Source of the DNA: Scytonematopsis contorta HA4267-MV1 | GTDB taxonomy: Bacteria; Cyanobacteriota; Cyanobacteriia; Cyanobacteriales; Nostocaceae | Direction: 5' to 3' | NCBI GenBank assembly: GCA_019359035.1 | Contig: JAHHIC010000074.1 | Location: 1 to 64,000 of the forward strand | DNA: 64,000 bases | Part shown: positions 8,365 to 16,600 of the stretch, one piece after another | Numbering within the stretch: position 1 is the stretch's first letter | Layout of the letters: every line of letters starts with the position of its first letter | Position numbers and translations under genes: made by a program | Notes under the pieces: generated by a model | What the model saw: the letters and a program-made list of their open reading frames with translations, nothing else | The model's database searches: none | What the model was told of the DNA's origin: nothing

Positions 8365-9456
8365 TCAAGCGTCCGAGTGGGGACGAAATTCCACGACATC
8401 ACGCTTGATAGTGACGTCGTAGTTACCAAAAAAGTCATGTCCTAGGAGTCCTGTTTCTAGCTCTAATCCTGCTATTGCTACTGGGACTCGGTTGACTTTG
8501 GCTCCATCAATCTCCATAGACTCAACATAACCAATGGGAAATTCTACTGATTTAGCGCTAGCAGTGTTTGCTTTTGCTTTCCCAACTGTGACTACCCCCA
8601 TTGCTTGTGCCATTTTTTGAGTAATTACCGTACCGCTCGCTCCTGTATCGACTATCATGTCGAACGTTTGATTTCCATTAAAAGTGACTTCGATAACAGG
8701 AGTACCACCTACACGTCTTTTTATGTTGGCTGTAAATACTACTTCTGCTTTTGCCTTGGGTAATTCTGGTTGTGAGTCATCCTGGGAAACTGAAACATCA
8801 AATCTAGAAGCATTTCGTTTTGCTGGAAGTTTGGCTTGTATTATTGGTGGATGTGGGGGAACTATTTTCGGGTCAATTTGTTTCAACTTAGCCTTCTGAA
8901 CCCCAATCACTACCTTTTGTGGCTGTTGTTCTAGCTGTGGCTGTAGTTGTAGCTTTAATCGTGATTCGACTTGGCGTTTTGCCTGTAATTCAGGTGGTGA
9001 CTGAACGCTCGATGGTAGGGAGGCTTTTCTTTCGGCATACTTAATTTGCCGTTGGTAATCTTGTATTTTTGTTTGGGCGATCGCAAAGTAAGGACTCGTG
9101 TTTGGTACTTGTTTCATCAAAACTGTAGCTTCCTGATACATCATGGCTACCAATTGCCAATCTTCGGTAGAAAGCGCGGATTGACTTATACTAAAAGCGC
9201 CATTAGCTTTGTCTAGACCTAATTCGATAGAACGTTCAATAGAATTTTCGGACTTGGGAGTAAATTGTTTAACTGCTGGTGGAACAGTCAAAGTAGTTTT
9301 TCCAGGTGTGACATTAGCTTTTATAGGGCTAGAGTCGGGGCTAGAGTTTACAACAGCCGTAGATTTATCATCTTGTCTACAGCCAGCACCAGCAACCGCG
9401 AGGGTGGTTGCCAGAAAGATTAGTGATGCACGGGAGAACGTAGGATGAAGAAGCAT
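8365..9456 (-). CDS. Retropepsin-like aspartic protease lipoprotein
   Basis: The N-terminus is a lipoprotein signal: a hydrophobic stretch followed by AVAGAGC, with Cys26 the expected lipidated residue. Residues ~30-230 are low-complexity, Pro/Gln/Lys-rich and probably an extended linker. The C-terminal ~130 residues form a single retropepsin lobe with FDMIVDTGASGTVIT (catalytic Asp in DTGAS) and GLLGHDFFGNYDV near the end. Single-lobe enzymes of this type act as dimers. The protein should sit on the periplasmic side of a membrane. The substrate is unknown. A perfect palindrome terminator follows. Confidence 0.82.
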   Translation of the reverse strand: MLLHPTFSRASLIFLATTLAVAGAGCRQDDKSTAVVNSSPDSSPIKANVTPGKTTLTVPPAVKQFTPKSENSIERSIELGLDKANGAFSISQSALSTEDWQLVAMMYQEATVLMKQVPNTSPYFAIAQTKIQDYQRQIKYAERKASLPSSVQSPPELQAKRQVESRLKLQLQPQLEQQPQKVVIGVQKAKLKQIDPKIVPPHPPIIQAKLPAKRNASRFDVSVSQDDSQPELPKAKAEVVFTANIKRRVGGTPVIEVTFNGNQTFDMIVDTGASGTVITQKMAQAMGVVTVGKAKANTASAKSVEFPIGYVESMEIDGAKVNRVPVAIAGLELETGLLGHDFFGNYDVTIKRDVVEFRPHSDA

Positions 9457-9636
9457 AATAACTTCTTATTTTATCGGTGTAGGTGTGGATAAATCTACAA
9501 TCACAAATGATTTTTCTCTAAAGATTTCATAACTTTTGGCTTAATTTATTTTATTAATTTGGGTAAAAGTACCCAAGTAAATAGTTAACGGTAAGATGAT
9601 TAATATTCCAAGTGGTCTTATTACAATCAATCGCTT

Positions 9637-10803
9637 ATGCCGTTGTCTGAAGCAATACCTGCTTTGCTTGTTTTAGCAGATGGAAGTAGTTACCGTGGTT
9701 GGTCGTTCGGTGCAACGGGTACAGCCATAGGAGAGGTGGTATTTAACACAGGCATGACTGGATATCAAGAAGTCATGACAGACCCAAGTTATCTTGGTCA
9801 AATTGTGGTGTTTACTTATCCCGAGTTGGGAAACACAGGAGTAAATCCAGAAGATGAAGAGTCCGAGCGTCCTCAAATCCGTGCTTGTATTGCTCGAAAT
9901 ATTTGTACTAAACCGAGTAATTGGCGTTCGACACAATCCTTGCCAGATTATTTAAAGCAACATCATATACCAGGAATTTATGGCGTTGACACCCGCGCAA
10001 TAACTCGTAGAATTCGTGACTCTGGTGCAATGAACGGCGGTATTTCTACTGAATTACTGGATGAAGCAGAATTATTGCAAAAGGTACAACAAGCTCCTGA
10101 TATGAGCGGACTCAATCTAGTTACGGGAGTAACAACTTCTGATACATACGAGTGGTTAGAACCGACAGGCTCAGCTTGGGAATTTAATTCACAAGGAACA
10201 GCGAACATCAGCGAAACCTTTACAGTTGTCGCAATTGATTTCGGCATAAAACGTAACATACTACGTCGTCTAGCGAGTTACGGTTGTCGAGTAATAGTTG
10301 TTCCGGCGAATACTCCAGCACAGGAAATTTTACAGTACAATCCCGACGGAATTTTTCTTTCAAACGGACCTGGAGACCCAGCAGCAGTCACCGAAGGATT
10401 TGAGACCACTAAAGCATTACTTAAAACAGAAAAGCCCATTTTTGGTATTTGTATGGGACACCAAATTTTGGGACGCGCATTGGGAGCAGAAACCTTTAAA
10501 CTGAAATTTGGTCATCGTGGCTTAAACCAACCAGCAGGATTATCTCAGCGAGTAGAAATAACTAGTCAAAATCACGGCTTTGCGATTGACCCAGAAAGTT
10601 TACCCGAAAAATTTGTAGAAATTAGCCATTTAAACCTCAACGACCAGACTGTAGCGGGGTTACGCCATAAGTCATTACCAGTGTTTTCAGTCCAATATCA
10701 TCCAGAAGCATCTCCAGGACCTCATGATGCGGACTATCTTTTTGAGGAATTTGTCAAAGCAATGCAAGCAGCACGACAGGCAGCTAAAGTTGTTATGGGT
10801 TAA
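9637..10803 (+). CDS. carA: Carbamoyl-phosphate synthase small subunit
   Basis: The glutaminase subunit releases ammonia from glutamine for carbamoyl phosphate synthesis, feeding arginine and pyrimidine pathways. The CarA N-terminal domain ([17 protein letters not shown]) occupies residues ~1-150 and a class I glutamine amidotransferase domain ~190-380. The catalytic triad is visible: Cys272 in GICMGHQ and His355/Glu357 in [11 protein letters not shown]. The 388-residue length is normal. The large subunit carB is not in the window, as is common in cyanobacteria. Confidence 0.97.
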   Translation: MPLSEAIPALLVLADGSSYRGWSFGATGTAIGEVVFNTGMTGYQEVMTDPSYLGQIVVFTYPELGNTGVNPEDEESERPQIRACIARNICTKPSNWRSTQSLPDYLKQHHIPGIYGVDTRAITRRIRDSGAMNGGISTELLDEAELLQKVQQAPDMSGLNLVTGVTTSDTYEWLEPTGSAWEFNSQGTANISETFTVVAIDFGIKRNILRRLASYGCRVIVVPANTPAQEILQYNPDGIFLSNGPGDPAAVTEGFETTKALLKTEKPIFGICMGHQILGRALGAETFKLKFGHRGLNQPAGLSQRVEITSQNHGFAIDPESLPEKFVEISHLNLNDQTVAGLRHKSLPVFSVQYHPEASPGPHDADYLFEEFVKAMQAARQAAKVVMG

Positions 10804-10830
10804 AAATGGAAAGGGGTAAAATGAAGCATT

Positions 10831-10866
10831 GCAATTCGCAATTCGCAATTCGCAATTCGCAATTCC
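10831..10866. repeat. Heptamer repeat CAATTCG
   Basis: Four to five head-to-tail copies of the heptamer GCAATTC lie just after carA. They are a short tandem (STRR-type) repeat without coding potential. Confidence 0.8.
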
Positions 10867-10960
10867 AAATAGCGAATTACTTATGTGGACAATTAACCCC
10901 AAAACGGTTTATACTTGAACGTTTACTTTTACCCATGAGGAGGGAATTATTGCTGAGCCA

Positions 10961-11311
10961 TTGAACCTAACCGTTAGCCTGCGGGGCACTCGCGAAGTGC
11001 GGGATAACTATCAGCTATTCCGCCTCACAGGCTTATTAGATGCTTTTTCCGAACCAACATTTACTAGAGTGCTTGGTAGCAAGGTTACCGAAGACCCTAA
11101 AAACATAATTTTAGACCTATCACAAATTGATTTTGTTGATAGTTCAGGTTTGGGTGCGCTTGTGAGATTAGCTAAGGAAGTTCAAAACAACAAAGCCATC
11201 TTCCAAATTGTTACCAATGCTCGTGTAACCCAAACGGTCAAGCTGGTTCGCTTAGATAAGTTTCTGATGCTGCAATCATCTGTTGATGAGGCAGTGGGAA
11301 ATATAAAATAG
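10961..11311 (+). CDS. STAS-domain anti-sigma factor antagonist
   Basis: The 116 residues are a complete STAS domain with the SpoIIAA signature FVDSSGLGALVRL; the phosphorylatable Ser is residue 61 or 62. Such proteins bind and sequester anti-sigma kinases and are switched by Ser phosphorylation. The start is uncertain. The frame begins with TTG at 10961, yet the strong Shine-Dalgarno GAGGAGG at 10937-10943 is 17 nt upstream and better spaced for the in-frame ATT codons at 10946/10949. No anti-sigma factor gene is adjacent. A hairpin terminator follows at 11341-11369. Confidence 0.88.
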   Translation: MNLTVSLRGTREVRDNYQLFRLTGLLDAFSEPTFTRVLGSKVTEDPKNIILDLSQIDFVDSSGLGALVRLAKEVQNNKAIFQIVTNARVTQTVKLVRLDKFLMLQSSVDEAVGNIK

Positions 11312-11340
11312 CCGCGACTGCTTGACCGACATATTTCTAT

Positions 11341-11369
11341 AGCTATCCGATATGTAAATCCGGATAGCT
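11341..11369 (+). terminator. Hairpin after the STAS gene
   Basis: AGCTATCCG at 11341-11349 pairs perfectly with CGGATAGCT at 11361-11369 around an 11-nt loop, followed by TAATTCTTAATTTTG. It lies 29 bp after the STAS stop. The T-tract is interrupted, so termination efficiency is uncertain. The rest of the gap to 11678 shows no further structure that I can support. Confidence 0.6.
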
Positions 11370-11678
11370 TAATTCTTAATTTTGAATTAATGTATTGACT
11401 GCCAGACTCCCATGAGGTTTGATAAAGTGTATGATGTAAGTATTAAGATTTATTATGTTTGTCAGTTTTATGCTTGACATATCACTATTATAGTTGTTAA
11501 TCTGCCATATCCTGAATAATTTTAAAGTACACAGTCATGAGAAAGTAATGATTGCGATATTACTATGTTGATGGTTTCTGCGAGGGCTGTAGCGGTTGAT
11601 GAATTGTCTGAATAAAAGATGAGAAATAATTTAAGGAAAATCACGAGTGATGTGGGTTGATTAAGGAATGGTTAAGTT

Positions 11679-12161
11679 GTGAGTTCAACTGAGGGAGAAC
11701 CATTATATACGATTGATGAAGCTTTTAAAGACAGTTCATCACAGTGTTGTCAAGAAATCTTGGCATACCTACAGCAACTAAAAGTACCGATTTCTCAAGC
11801 ACAGCTGCAAGAAATTTCTCCAACAGCGCTAGCTTATTTAGGTGATGCGGTTTATGAACTGCATATGAGGATGTTTTATTTACTGCCACCACAGCGACCG
11901 GAAACCTACCATCGTATGGTAGTATCACAGGTAAGGGCAGAGACACAAGCGCTACATTTACAATTACTCATTCCCCATTTATTGAGTTCTGAGTTAGAAA
12001 TTGTCCGTAGGGGTCGTAACGCTGCTTCGGGACGTCCGAAGCGTCTTACTCTCCAAATTTATCAACAGGCAACAAGCCTGGAAACTTTAATCGGCTACCT
12101 GTTCCTCACAGACCAAGCACGCTTAACCGAATTGCTGCAAAAAATCCCTCTAGAGAGATAG
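11679..12161 (+). CDS. mrnC: Mini-ribonuclease III
   Basis: Mini-III lacks the dsRNA-binding domain of RNase III and matures 23S rRNA. The signature SPTALAYLGDAVYELHMRMF with its catalytic acidic residues is present at residues ~45-64, and RAETQALHLQLLIPHL continues the RNase III fold. The 160-residue length fits the family. The start is GTG at 11679. The next gene, about 100 bp downstream on the same strand, is the 23S rRNA methyltransferase rlmB, a pairing that supports a joint role in rRNA maturation. Confidence 0.92.
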   Translation: MSSTEGEPLYTIDEAFKDSSSQCCQEILAYLQQLKVPISQAQLQEISPTALAYLGDAVYELHMRMFYLLPPQRPETYHRMVVSQVRAETQALHLQLLIPHLLSSELEIVRRGRNAASGRPKRLTLQIYQQATSLETLIGYLFLTDQARLTELLQKIPLER

Positions 12162-12263
12162 TCAAAAATCAATCAGATACAGCAGCCTCGATAGAGTCCT
12201 TTCGGTAAATTTGTTTGTTCAATGGGTGGAATGCCCACTTTTATGCTCAACTAACTTCTAAAT

Positions 12264-13400
12264 ATGACTAACAAAGCAAGAAAAATTAATAGTTCTGGCG
12301 AAAATAATCGTGGGCAATCCTTAAAAATTAAGGGCAAACGTATTATTGCTCATCCCACTCGTCAGTCAAAACCAGAAGGAAGCGCTGCGGAAAATACTAG
12401 ATATCCCAAAAAGCGGCATATCTCACAACCAACAGTGTCGGTTCCGAATCTGAAAAACAGTCCCAAAAATAGCTCAAACAGCAATCCCAATATTAGTCCG
12501 AACAATAATCCGAACAATAGCCTAAACCAGAGCAATGAAGATAGCGATTTAATTTATGGTCGTCATCCAGTTCAAAGTGCTTTGGAAAATCAACGAAATT
12601 TGAATCGTATCTGGATTACCACAAAACTGCGCTACGACTCTCGTTTTCACGTCCTAGTACAACAAGCTAGAGAAAATGGCACAGTGATAGACGAAGTAGA
12701 GCCTAAACGCTTAGACCAAATTACAGGTAACGCAAACCACCAAGGTATAGCAGCACAAGTTGCAGCCTATGGTTACAAGGACTTGCACGATTTAATCAAA
12801 GAAGCGTTTTCAGCTAGCGACGCACCAGTAATTGTTGCTGCTGACGGAATTACTGATCCCCATAACTTGGGAGCAATTATTAGAACAGCAGAAGCTCTAG
12901 GAGCACATGGGTTAGTAATTCCTCAACGTCGTGCAACTGGCATTACTTCCACAGTAATGAAAGTCTCTGCAGGCGCCTTAGAAAACTTAAGCGTTGCAAG
13001 AGTCATCAACCTTGGTCGCTCATTAGAAGAGCTAAAACAAGCAGGCTTTTGGATTTATGGAACAGCTTCGGAAGCAAGCATTCCTTTGCATACCGTTGAA
13101 TTTACCCATAGCAAAGCCAACAGTAAGGAAGAAGGTAAAAAACAAATTCCTATTGTTTTAGTAGTTGGTTCTGAAGGTGAAGGTTTAAGTTTGTTGACAC
13201 AACGCTCGTGCGATTATTTAGTGTCTATTCCGCTCCACGGCAAAACTCCAAGCCTCAATGCCTCTGTTGCGACAGCTATGGCACTTTACGAAATCTTTAG
13301 GCAACGTTGGACAAACATGCTACACCTAGATGAAGGGAAAAAGGTAGAAGACCAAAAAATAGAAGTTGCTCGGCAGGCAATAGGCAGGAGATTTTCGTAA
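12264..13400 (+). CDS. rlmB: 23S rRNA (guanosine-2'-O-)-methyltransferase RlmB-type
   Basis: This SpoU/TrmH-family enzyme methylates G2251-equivalent 2'-OH in 23S rRNA. It has a substrate-binding domain ([15 protein letters not shown], residues ~95-165) and a SPOUT methyltransferase domain with the knot motifs [26 protein letters not shown] and [18 protein letters not shown]. The first ~90 residues are basic and Asn/Ser-rich with repeated NSNPN-type units, an extension absent from E. coli RlmB but common in cyanobacterial versions. It lies downstream of mrnC and is probably co-transcribed. Confidence 0.93.
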   Translation: MTNKARKINSSGENNRGQSLKIKGKRIIAHPTRQSKPEGSAAENTRYPKKRHISQPTVSVPNLKNSPKNSSNSNPNISPNNNPNNSLNQSNEDSDLIYGRHPVQSALENQRNLNRIWITTKLRYDSRFHVLVQQARENGTVIDEVEPKRLDQITGNANHQGIAAQVAAYGYKDLHDLIKEAFSASDAPVIVAADGITDPHNLGAIIRTAEALGAHGLVIPQRRATGITSTVMKVSAGALENLSVARVINLGRSLEELKQAGFWIYGTASEASIPLHTVEFTHSKANSKEEGKKQIPIVLVVGSEGEGLSLLTQRSCDYLVSIPLHGKTPSLNASVATAMALYEIFRQRWTNMLHLDEGKKVEDQKIEVARQAIGRRFS

Positions 13401-13687
13401 CCTTGCTTATATTTCCTCTCGGTAATTAGGCAAAGTCGTTCATAGCACGCTAGGGAGTCATATCATCACCTGGTATATGTACTCCTAAACACTTGAAAAC
13501 TTCAAGGCTTTTAGTTATAAATATCTAGACCTTTAAGCCAAATGGTCTTCCTTCCTTAGTCCCTTCTATGTCCAAAAAGACAATTTGACAAAGAAATGCT
13601 TTGAAAAATCGAGGGTAACAGAGTATAAAGAAATGTAAAGCAAAAAATTGGCGACAAATCTTTTAAACCCCTGTACCACTTTAATAA

Positions 13688-14002
13688 ATGGGAAAAACCA
13701 TGAAAAGTATTTTGCATTACTTTAAAGAAGTTTCAATTAACGTGTTTGATAACCTTGGCTTAGCATGGTGGGTGGAAATAATAACACAAAATCCCCGCTG
13801 CACCTACTATTTTGGGCCTTTTATGAATTCTGCTGATGCAAAAGCAGCAATTCAAGGATATGTAGAAGATTTGGAGATGGAAGGAGCGCAAGGAATAGCA
13901 ATTGACATCAAGCGATGCAAACCAAAATCATTAACAATTTCAGACGACCAAGCAGAGCGGATTGACGCTAAAGTGCGTCCTGTTTTGAGTGGACAAATGT
14001 AA
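13688..14002 (+). CDS. DUF1816 domain-containing protein
   Basis: The 104-residue protein contains the DUF1816 core: AWWVEIITQNPRCTYYFGPF followed by SADAKAAIQGYVEDLEMEGAQGI. This family is common in cyanobacteria; its function is not established. It is small, soluble and basic at the C-terminus. A second in-frame ATG lies four codons in. It stands alone, with a 287-bp upstream gap in which I see no other gene. Confidence 0.8.
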   Translation: MGKTMKSILHYFKEVSINVFDNLGLAWWVEIITQNPRCTYYFGPFMNSADAKAAIQGYVEDLEMEGAQGIAIDIKRCKPKSLTISDDQAERIDAKVRPVLSGQM

Positions 14003-14093
14003 CTAGGTAATGGAGTGGGAGTGGGGGAAGAAGTAACAAAGGTTTAGAAGATATAAGAAAATGAGTTGAATGAGATTTAATTTTTTTCGTCTA

Positions 14094-14152
14094 CTCCCTA
14101 TTCCCCACTCCCTATTCCCCACTCCCTATTCCCTACTCCCCACTCCCCACCC
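14094..14152. repeat. Heptamer array CCCCACT/CCCTATT
   Basis: Head-to-tail heptamers of the CCCCACT and CCCTATT type, a classic cyanobacterial STRR motif, cover the last ~17 codons and stop codon of the adjacent hydrolase gene, which therefore ends in a repeat-encoded tail. Confidence 0.9.
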
Positions 14153-14964
14153 AACCAATCTTCAATATCGCTCATAACCTGATGAGGTATTTCCCAAGGG
14201 AAAAGGTGAGCGGTATTTGGATAACACAGCCATTGAGAATTGTTTAAATGCTGTGCAGTTTCTAAGCTAGAAGCGGATGTAATATGACGGTCTTGCTCTC
14301 CAGCAAGTATTAAACTTGGACAAGTAATTAGCTCTAAGTCAGGAACTCGATTGTAACCTGATTTAATCGCTGTCATCAAAGCACGAGTTGCTGCGGGAGA
14401 GGTTTGTAAATAAGCTGATACTGCAGATGAAGCGATGTAATGGTAAGCAGTGGTTGTATGTTGCTGGATAAGATAACGAAATAAGGAACGCTTACCAAAT
14501 ATTTCAATATTCCATCGCCAGTTTGAATTGATACATGCAATTAATCCTGCGATACCTGTGAAAAGATTATCCTGCCAACTAATAGGGGGGTGACTTCCAC
14601 GAGGTTTTGCTGCGGTTGCTATTAAAATTAACCCGCTAACCCTCTGAGGCAATTTGAGTGCCAACTCCATTGCCAAAATACCACCTAACGACCATCCGAG
14701 TACTAAGCATTTTTCAACTTTTAATTTGTCTAAAAGTGCTTCTAAATCGCCTAAGTGGTCAGTCATCAGAAAATTATCTTTAAATTTACTTTTCCCGTAT
14801 CCTCGCAAGTCTGGAGCAATAGTTTGGAAACGTGTCGAAAGTTGATTAGTGAAAACCGAGAGACTTGAACCAGAACCAGGATGACCATGTAAGCAGAGAA
14901 TAGGATACCCTTGACCTTTAATTTCTGTGTTTAGATTTACAATTTCGCTATAAGAATAAGACAT
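14098..14964 (-). CDS. Alpha/beta-fold hydrolase
   Basis: The oxyanion-side motif LHGHPGSG is at residues ~25-32. The nucleophile elbow GWSLGG has Ser92, the acid lies near AGEQDRH, and the catalytic His is in NTAHLFPWE. The protein is cytoplasmic, with no signal peptide. Its specificity cannot be read from sequence; proline iminopeptidase- or epoxide hydrolase-like enzymes share this layout. The last ~17 residues (GVGNREWGIGSGE) are encoded by a heptamer array and are unlikely to belong to the ancestral fold. Confidence 0.88.
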   Translation of the reverse strand: MSYSYSEIVNLNTEIKGQGYPILCLHGHPGSGSSLSVFTNQLSTRFQTIAPDLRGYGKSKFKDNFLMTDHLGDLEALLDKLKVEKCLVLGWSLGGILAMELALKLPQRVSGLILIATAAKPRGSHPPISWQDNLFTGIAGLIACINSNWRWNIEIFGKRSLFRYLIQQHTTTAYHYIASSAVSAYLQTSPAATRALMTAIKSGYNRVPDLELITCPSLILAGEQDRHITSASSLETAQHLNNSQWLCYPNTAHLFPWEIPHQVMSDIEDWLGGEWGVGNREWGIGSGE

Positions 14965-15015
14965 TTTTAATATTTTTTAGTTTCAGTTTTGAGTTTTTAA
15001 TTTATCCTTGATAAT

Positions 15016-15600
15016 TCATAATTCTTTATACCCTCCTGCATAAGTGATTACACATATTTGTCTATAGGTATTATGAATACCAAAGCCTACTCCTGTCATT
15101 TTAAAAGCAGGATTAAATATGTTTTTTCTATGCCCTCTGTCAGGTATCCCATCATCAACAATTAATTGCATAATGATATCTTGTGGTGTATAGGAACCAT
15201 AGCTAATATTTTCTCCTGCCGTAAATTGCCAAGTCCCATAGCGATTAAGACGGATGAAAGGGTCGCTGTTGTCGCTACCATAGTGACCAAGTATACCTTT
15301 TTCTCCTTGGTCTTTAACATGGTCTTTTGCAGCTAACGACATTCCTCTAGAAGGAGTTAAAGCGCAAACAGAAGAGATTGATTGTAAATAGCGAATTGCT
15401 TCATCGACAGCTTTAGCTCCTTCTTGGGTTTGTAAATATATAGAATCGGAGATTTTAACACGCTTACCTTGAAAACTTTGACGGTAGTTTTCCAGTACAG
15501 GAATATAAGCAAGAGGATTTACTCTCACCTTATTCATTTCTACAACTACCTGCTTTTCTAATGGGGAGAGGGAGAGGAGTGGGGAATAGAAATTTTCCAT
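15016..15600 (-). CDS. CAP-domain (SCP/PR-1-like) protein
   Basis: A CAP domain spans most of the 194 residues. Landmarks are [38 protein letters not shown], the [20 protein letters not shown] stretch and a final VITYAGGY. Bacterial CAP proteins are usually secreted, but no signal peptide is visible. The frame can be opened to 15696, but that extension is read through a 53-bp tandem repeat. The ATG at 15600 ([10 protein letters not shown]) is itself at the edge of the first repeat unit, so the native N-terminus may be lost or start further in at MNKVRVNP. Confidence 0.75.
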   Translation of the reverse strand: MENFYSPLLSLSPLEKQVVVEMNKVRVNPLAYIPVLENYRQSFQGKRVKISDSIYLQTQEGAKAVDEAIRYLQSISSVCALTPSRGMSLAAKDHVKDQGEKGILGHYGSDNSDPFIRLNRYGTWQFTAGENISYGSYTPQDIIMQLIVDDGIPDRGHRKNIFNPAFKMTGVGFGIHNTYRQICVITYAGGYKEL

Positions 15601-15812
15601 AAATTTTATTTCGTAGGTTGGGTTGAGGCTTTGGGAAACCCAACATTTTCCATAAATTTTATTTCGTAGGTTGAGTTGAGGCTTTGGGAAACCCAAAATT
15701 TTCCATAAATTTTATTTCGTAGGTTGGGTTGAGGCTTTGGGAAACCCAAAATTTTCCATAAATTTTATTTCGTAGGTTGGGTTGAGGTTTTGGGAAACCC
15801 AATATTCTCGAT
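15598..15812. repeat. 53-bp tandem repeat, four units
   Basis: Units starting at 15598, 15651, 15704 and 15757 contain CATAAATTTTATTTCGTAGG followed by TTGGGTTGAGGCTTTGGG and AAACCC. The inner part, a GTAGGTTGGGTTGAGG...AAACCCAAC inverted repeat, is a dispersed bacterial palindrome. A reverse-oriented relative lies at 15825-15863, so the block can fold on itself. Confidence 0.9.
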
Positions 15813-15854
15813 ACCTTTTTGGATAACTTGTTGGGTTTCGTTCCTCAACCCAAC

Positions 15855-16598
15855 CTACGAATTTTGTGCTAGAAGGTTTTCAAAATCTGATATTTTGACT
15901 GCACCCGATAAGGTTTTTCCGTTGAAAATAAAAAACGGTGTCCCAGTTAACCCTAAATTTTCGGCTAATTGCCTATCTTTCTGAACTTCTGGGTAAGCAA
16001 TGGCTCTGTCATTTGCAAACTTGTCTAAATCTAAGTTAAGCTTTTTAGCGACATCTAAATATAAATCTTCACCAAGCTTTTTCTGATTATCAAATAGTGC
16101 ATCTTGGTATTCCCAAAATTTACCTTGTTGCTGTGCAGACCAAGCTGCTGTAGCTGCTGGTATCGCTTGGGAATGAATTTCGCTTAAAGGAAAATGTTTG
16201 TAAACTAATACAACTTCGTTTTTGTGTTTTGCGATAAATTTCTTCAAGGTTTTATGAGCTTGGGCACAATAGGGACATTGAAAATCAGAAAATTCCAGTA
16301 AAACAGTTTTTGATTCCGTTGTTCCAGTCGTAGGAGAATTTCCAATTATAATTTGAGGATTAGTATTTAAATCCTGTAAAAATGCTTGACGCACTTTATC
16401 TGCTTTTTGTTGCTGCTTTTGTTGGTATATTTGAACAGAATCAATTATTACCTCTGGATGTTCTCGCAGAATTTGTAGTACTTGTTCTTCTAATTTAGAG
16501 TCAATTTTACTAACGGCTAGTGCTGTATTTGTATTACTTATGAAAATACAAAACAAGCATAGTATTAAGCAAAATATAGATGAGAAAAACTTACGCAT
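15855..16598 (-). CDS. DsbA-family thioredoxin-fold protein
   Basis: A hydrophobic N-terminus ending in NTALA suggests a signal peptide of ~28 residues, so export to the periplasm or thylakoid lumen. The thioredoxin-like domain (about residues 95-245) has the redox pair CPYC (Cys108, Cys111) in FSDFQCPYCAQAH and the cis-Pro loop LTGTPFFIFNG. It should form or isomerise disulfides. The start codon lies only 2 bp after the dnaE-N stop on the same strand, implying co-transcription. The last codons touch the GTAGGTTGGGTTGAGG-type repeat. Confidence 0.88.
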   Translation of the reverse strand: MRKFFSSIFCLILCLFCIFISNTNTALAVSKIDSKLEEQVLQILREHPEVIIDSVQIYQQKQQQKADKVRQAFLQDLNTNPQIIIGNSPTTGTTESKTVLLEFSDFQCPYCAQAHKTLKKFIAKHKNEVVLVYKHFPLSEIHSQAIPAATAAWSAQQQGKFWEYQDALFDNQKKLGEDLYLDVAKKLNLDLDKFANDRAIAYPEVQKDRQLAENLGLTGTPFFIFNGKTLSGAVKISDFENLLAQNS

Positions 16599-16600
16599 GA

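Noticed and set aside
9673-10259. Two minus-strand frames within carA
   Set aside because: They are antisense shadows of a clearly coding, full-length carA.
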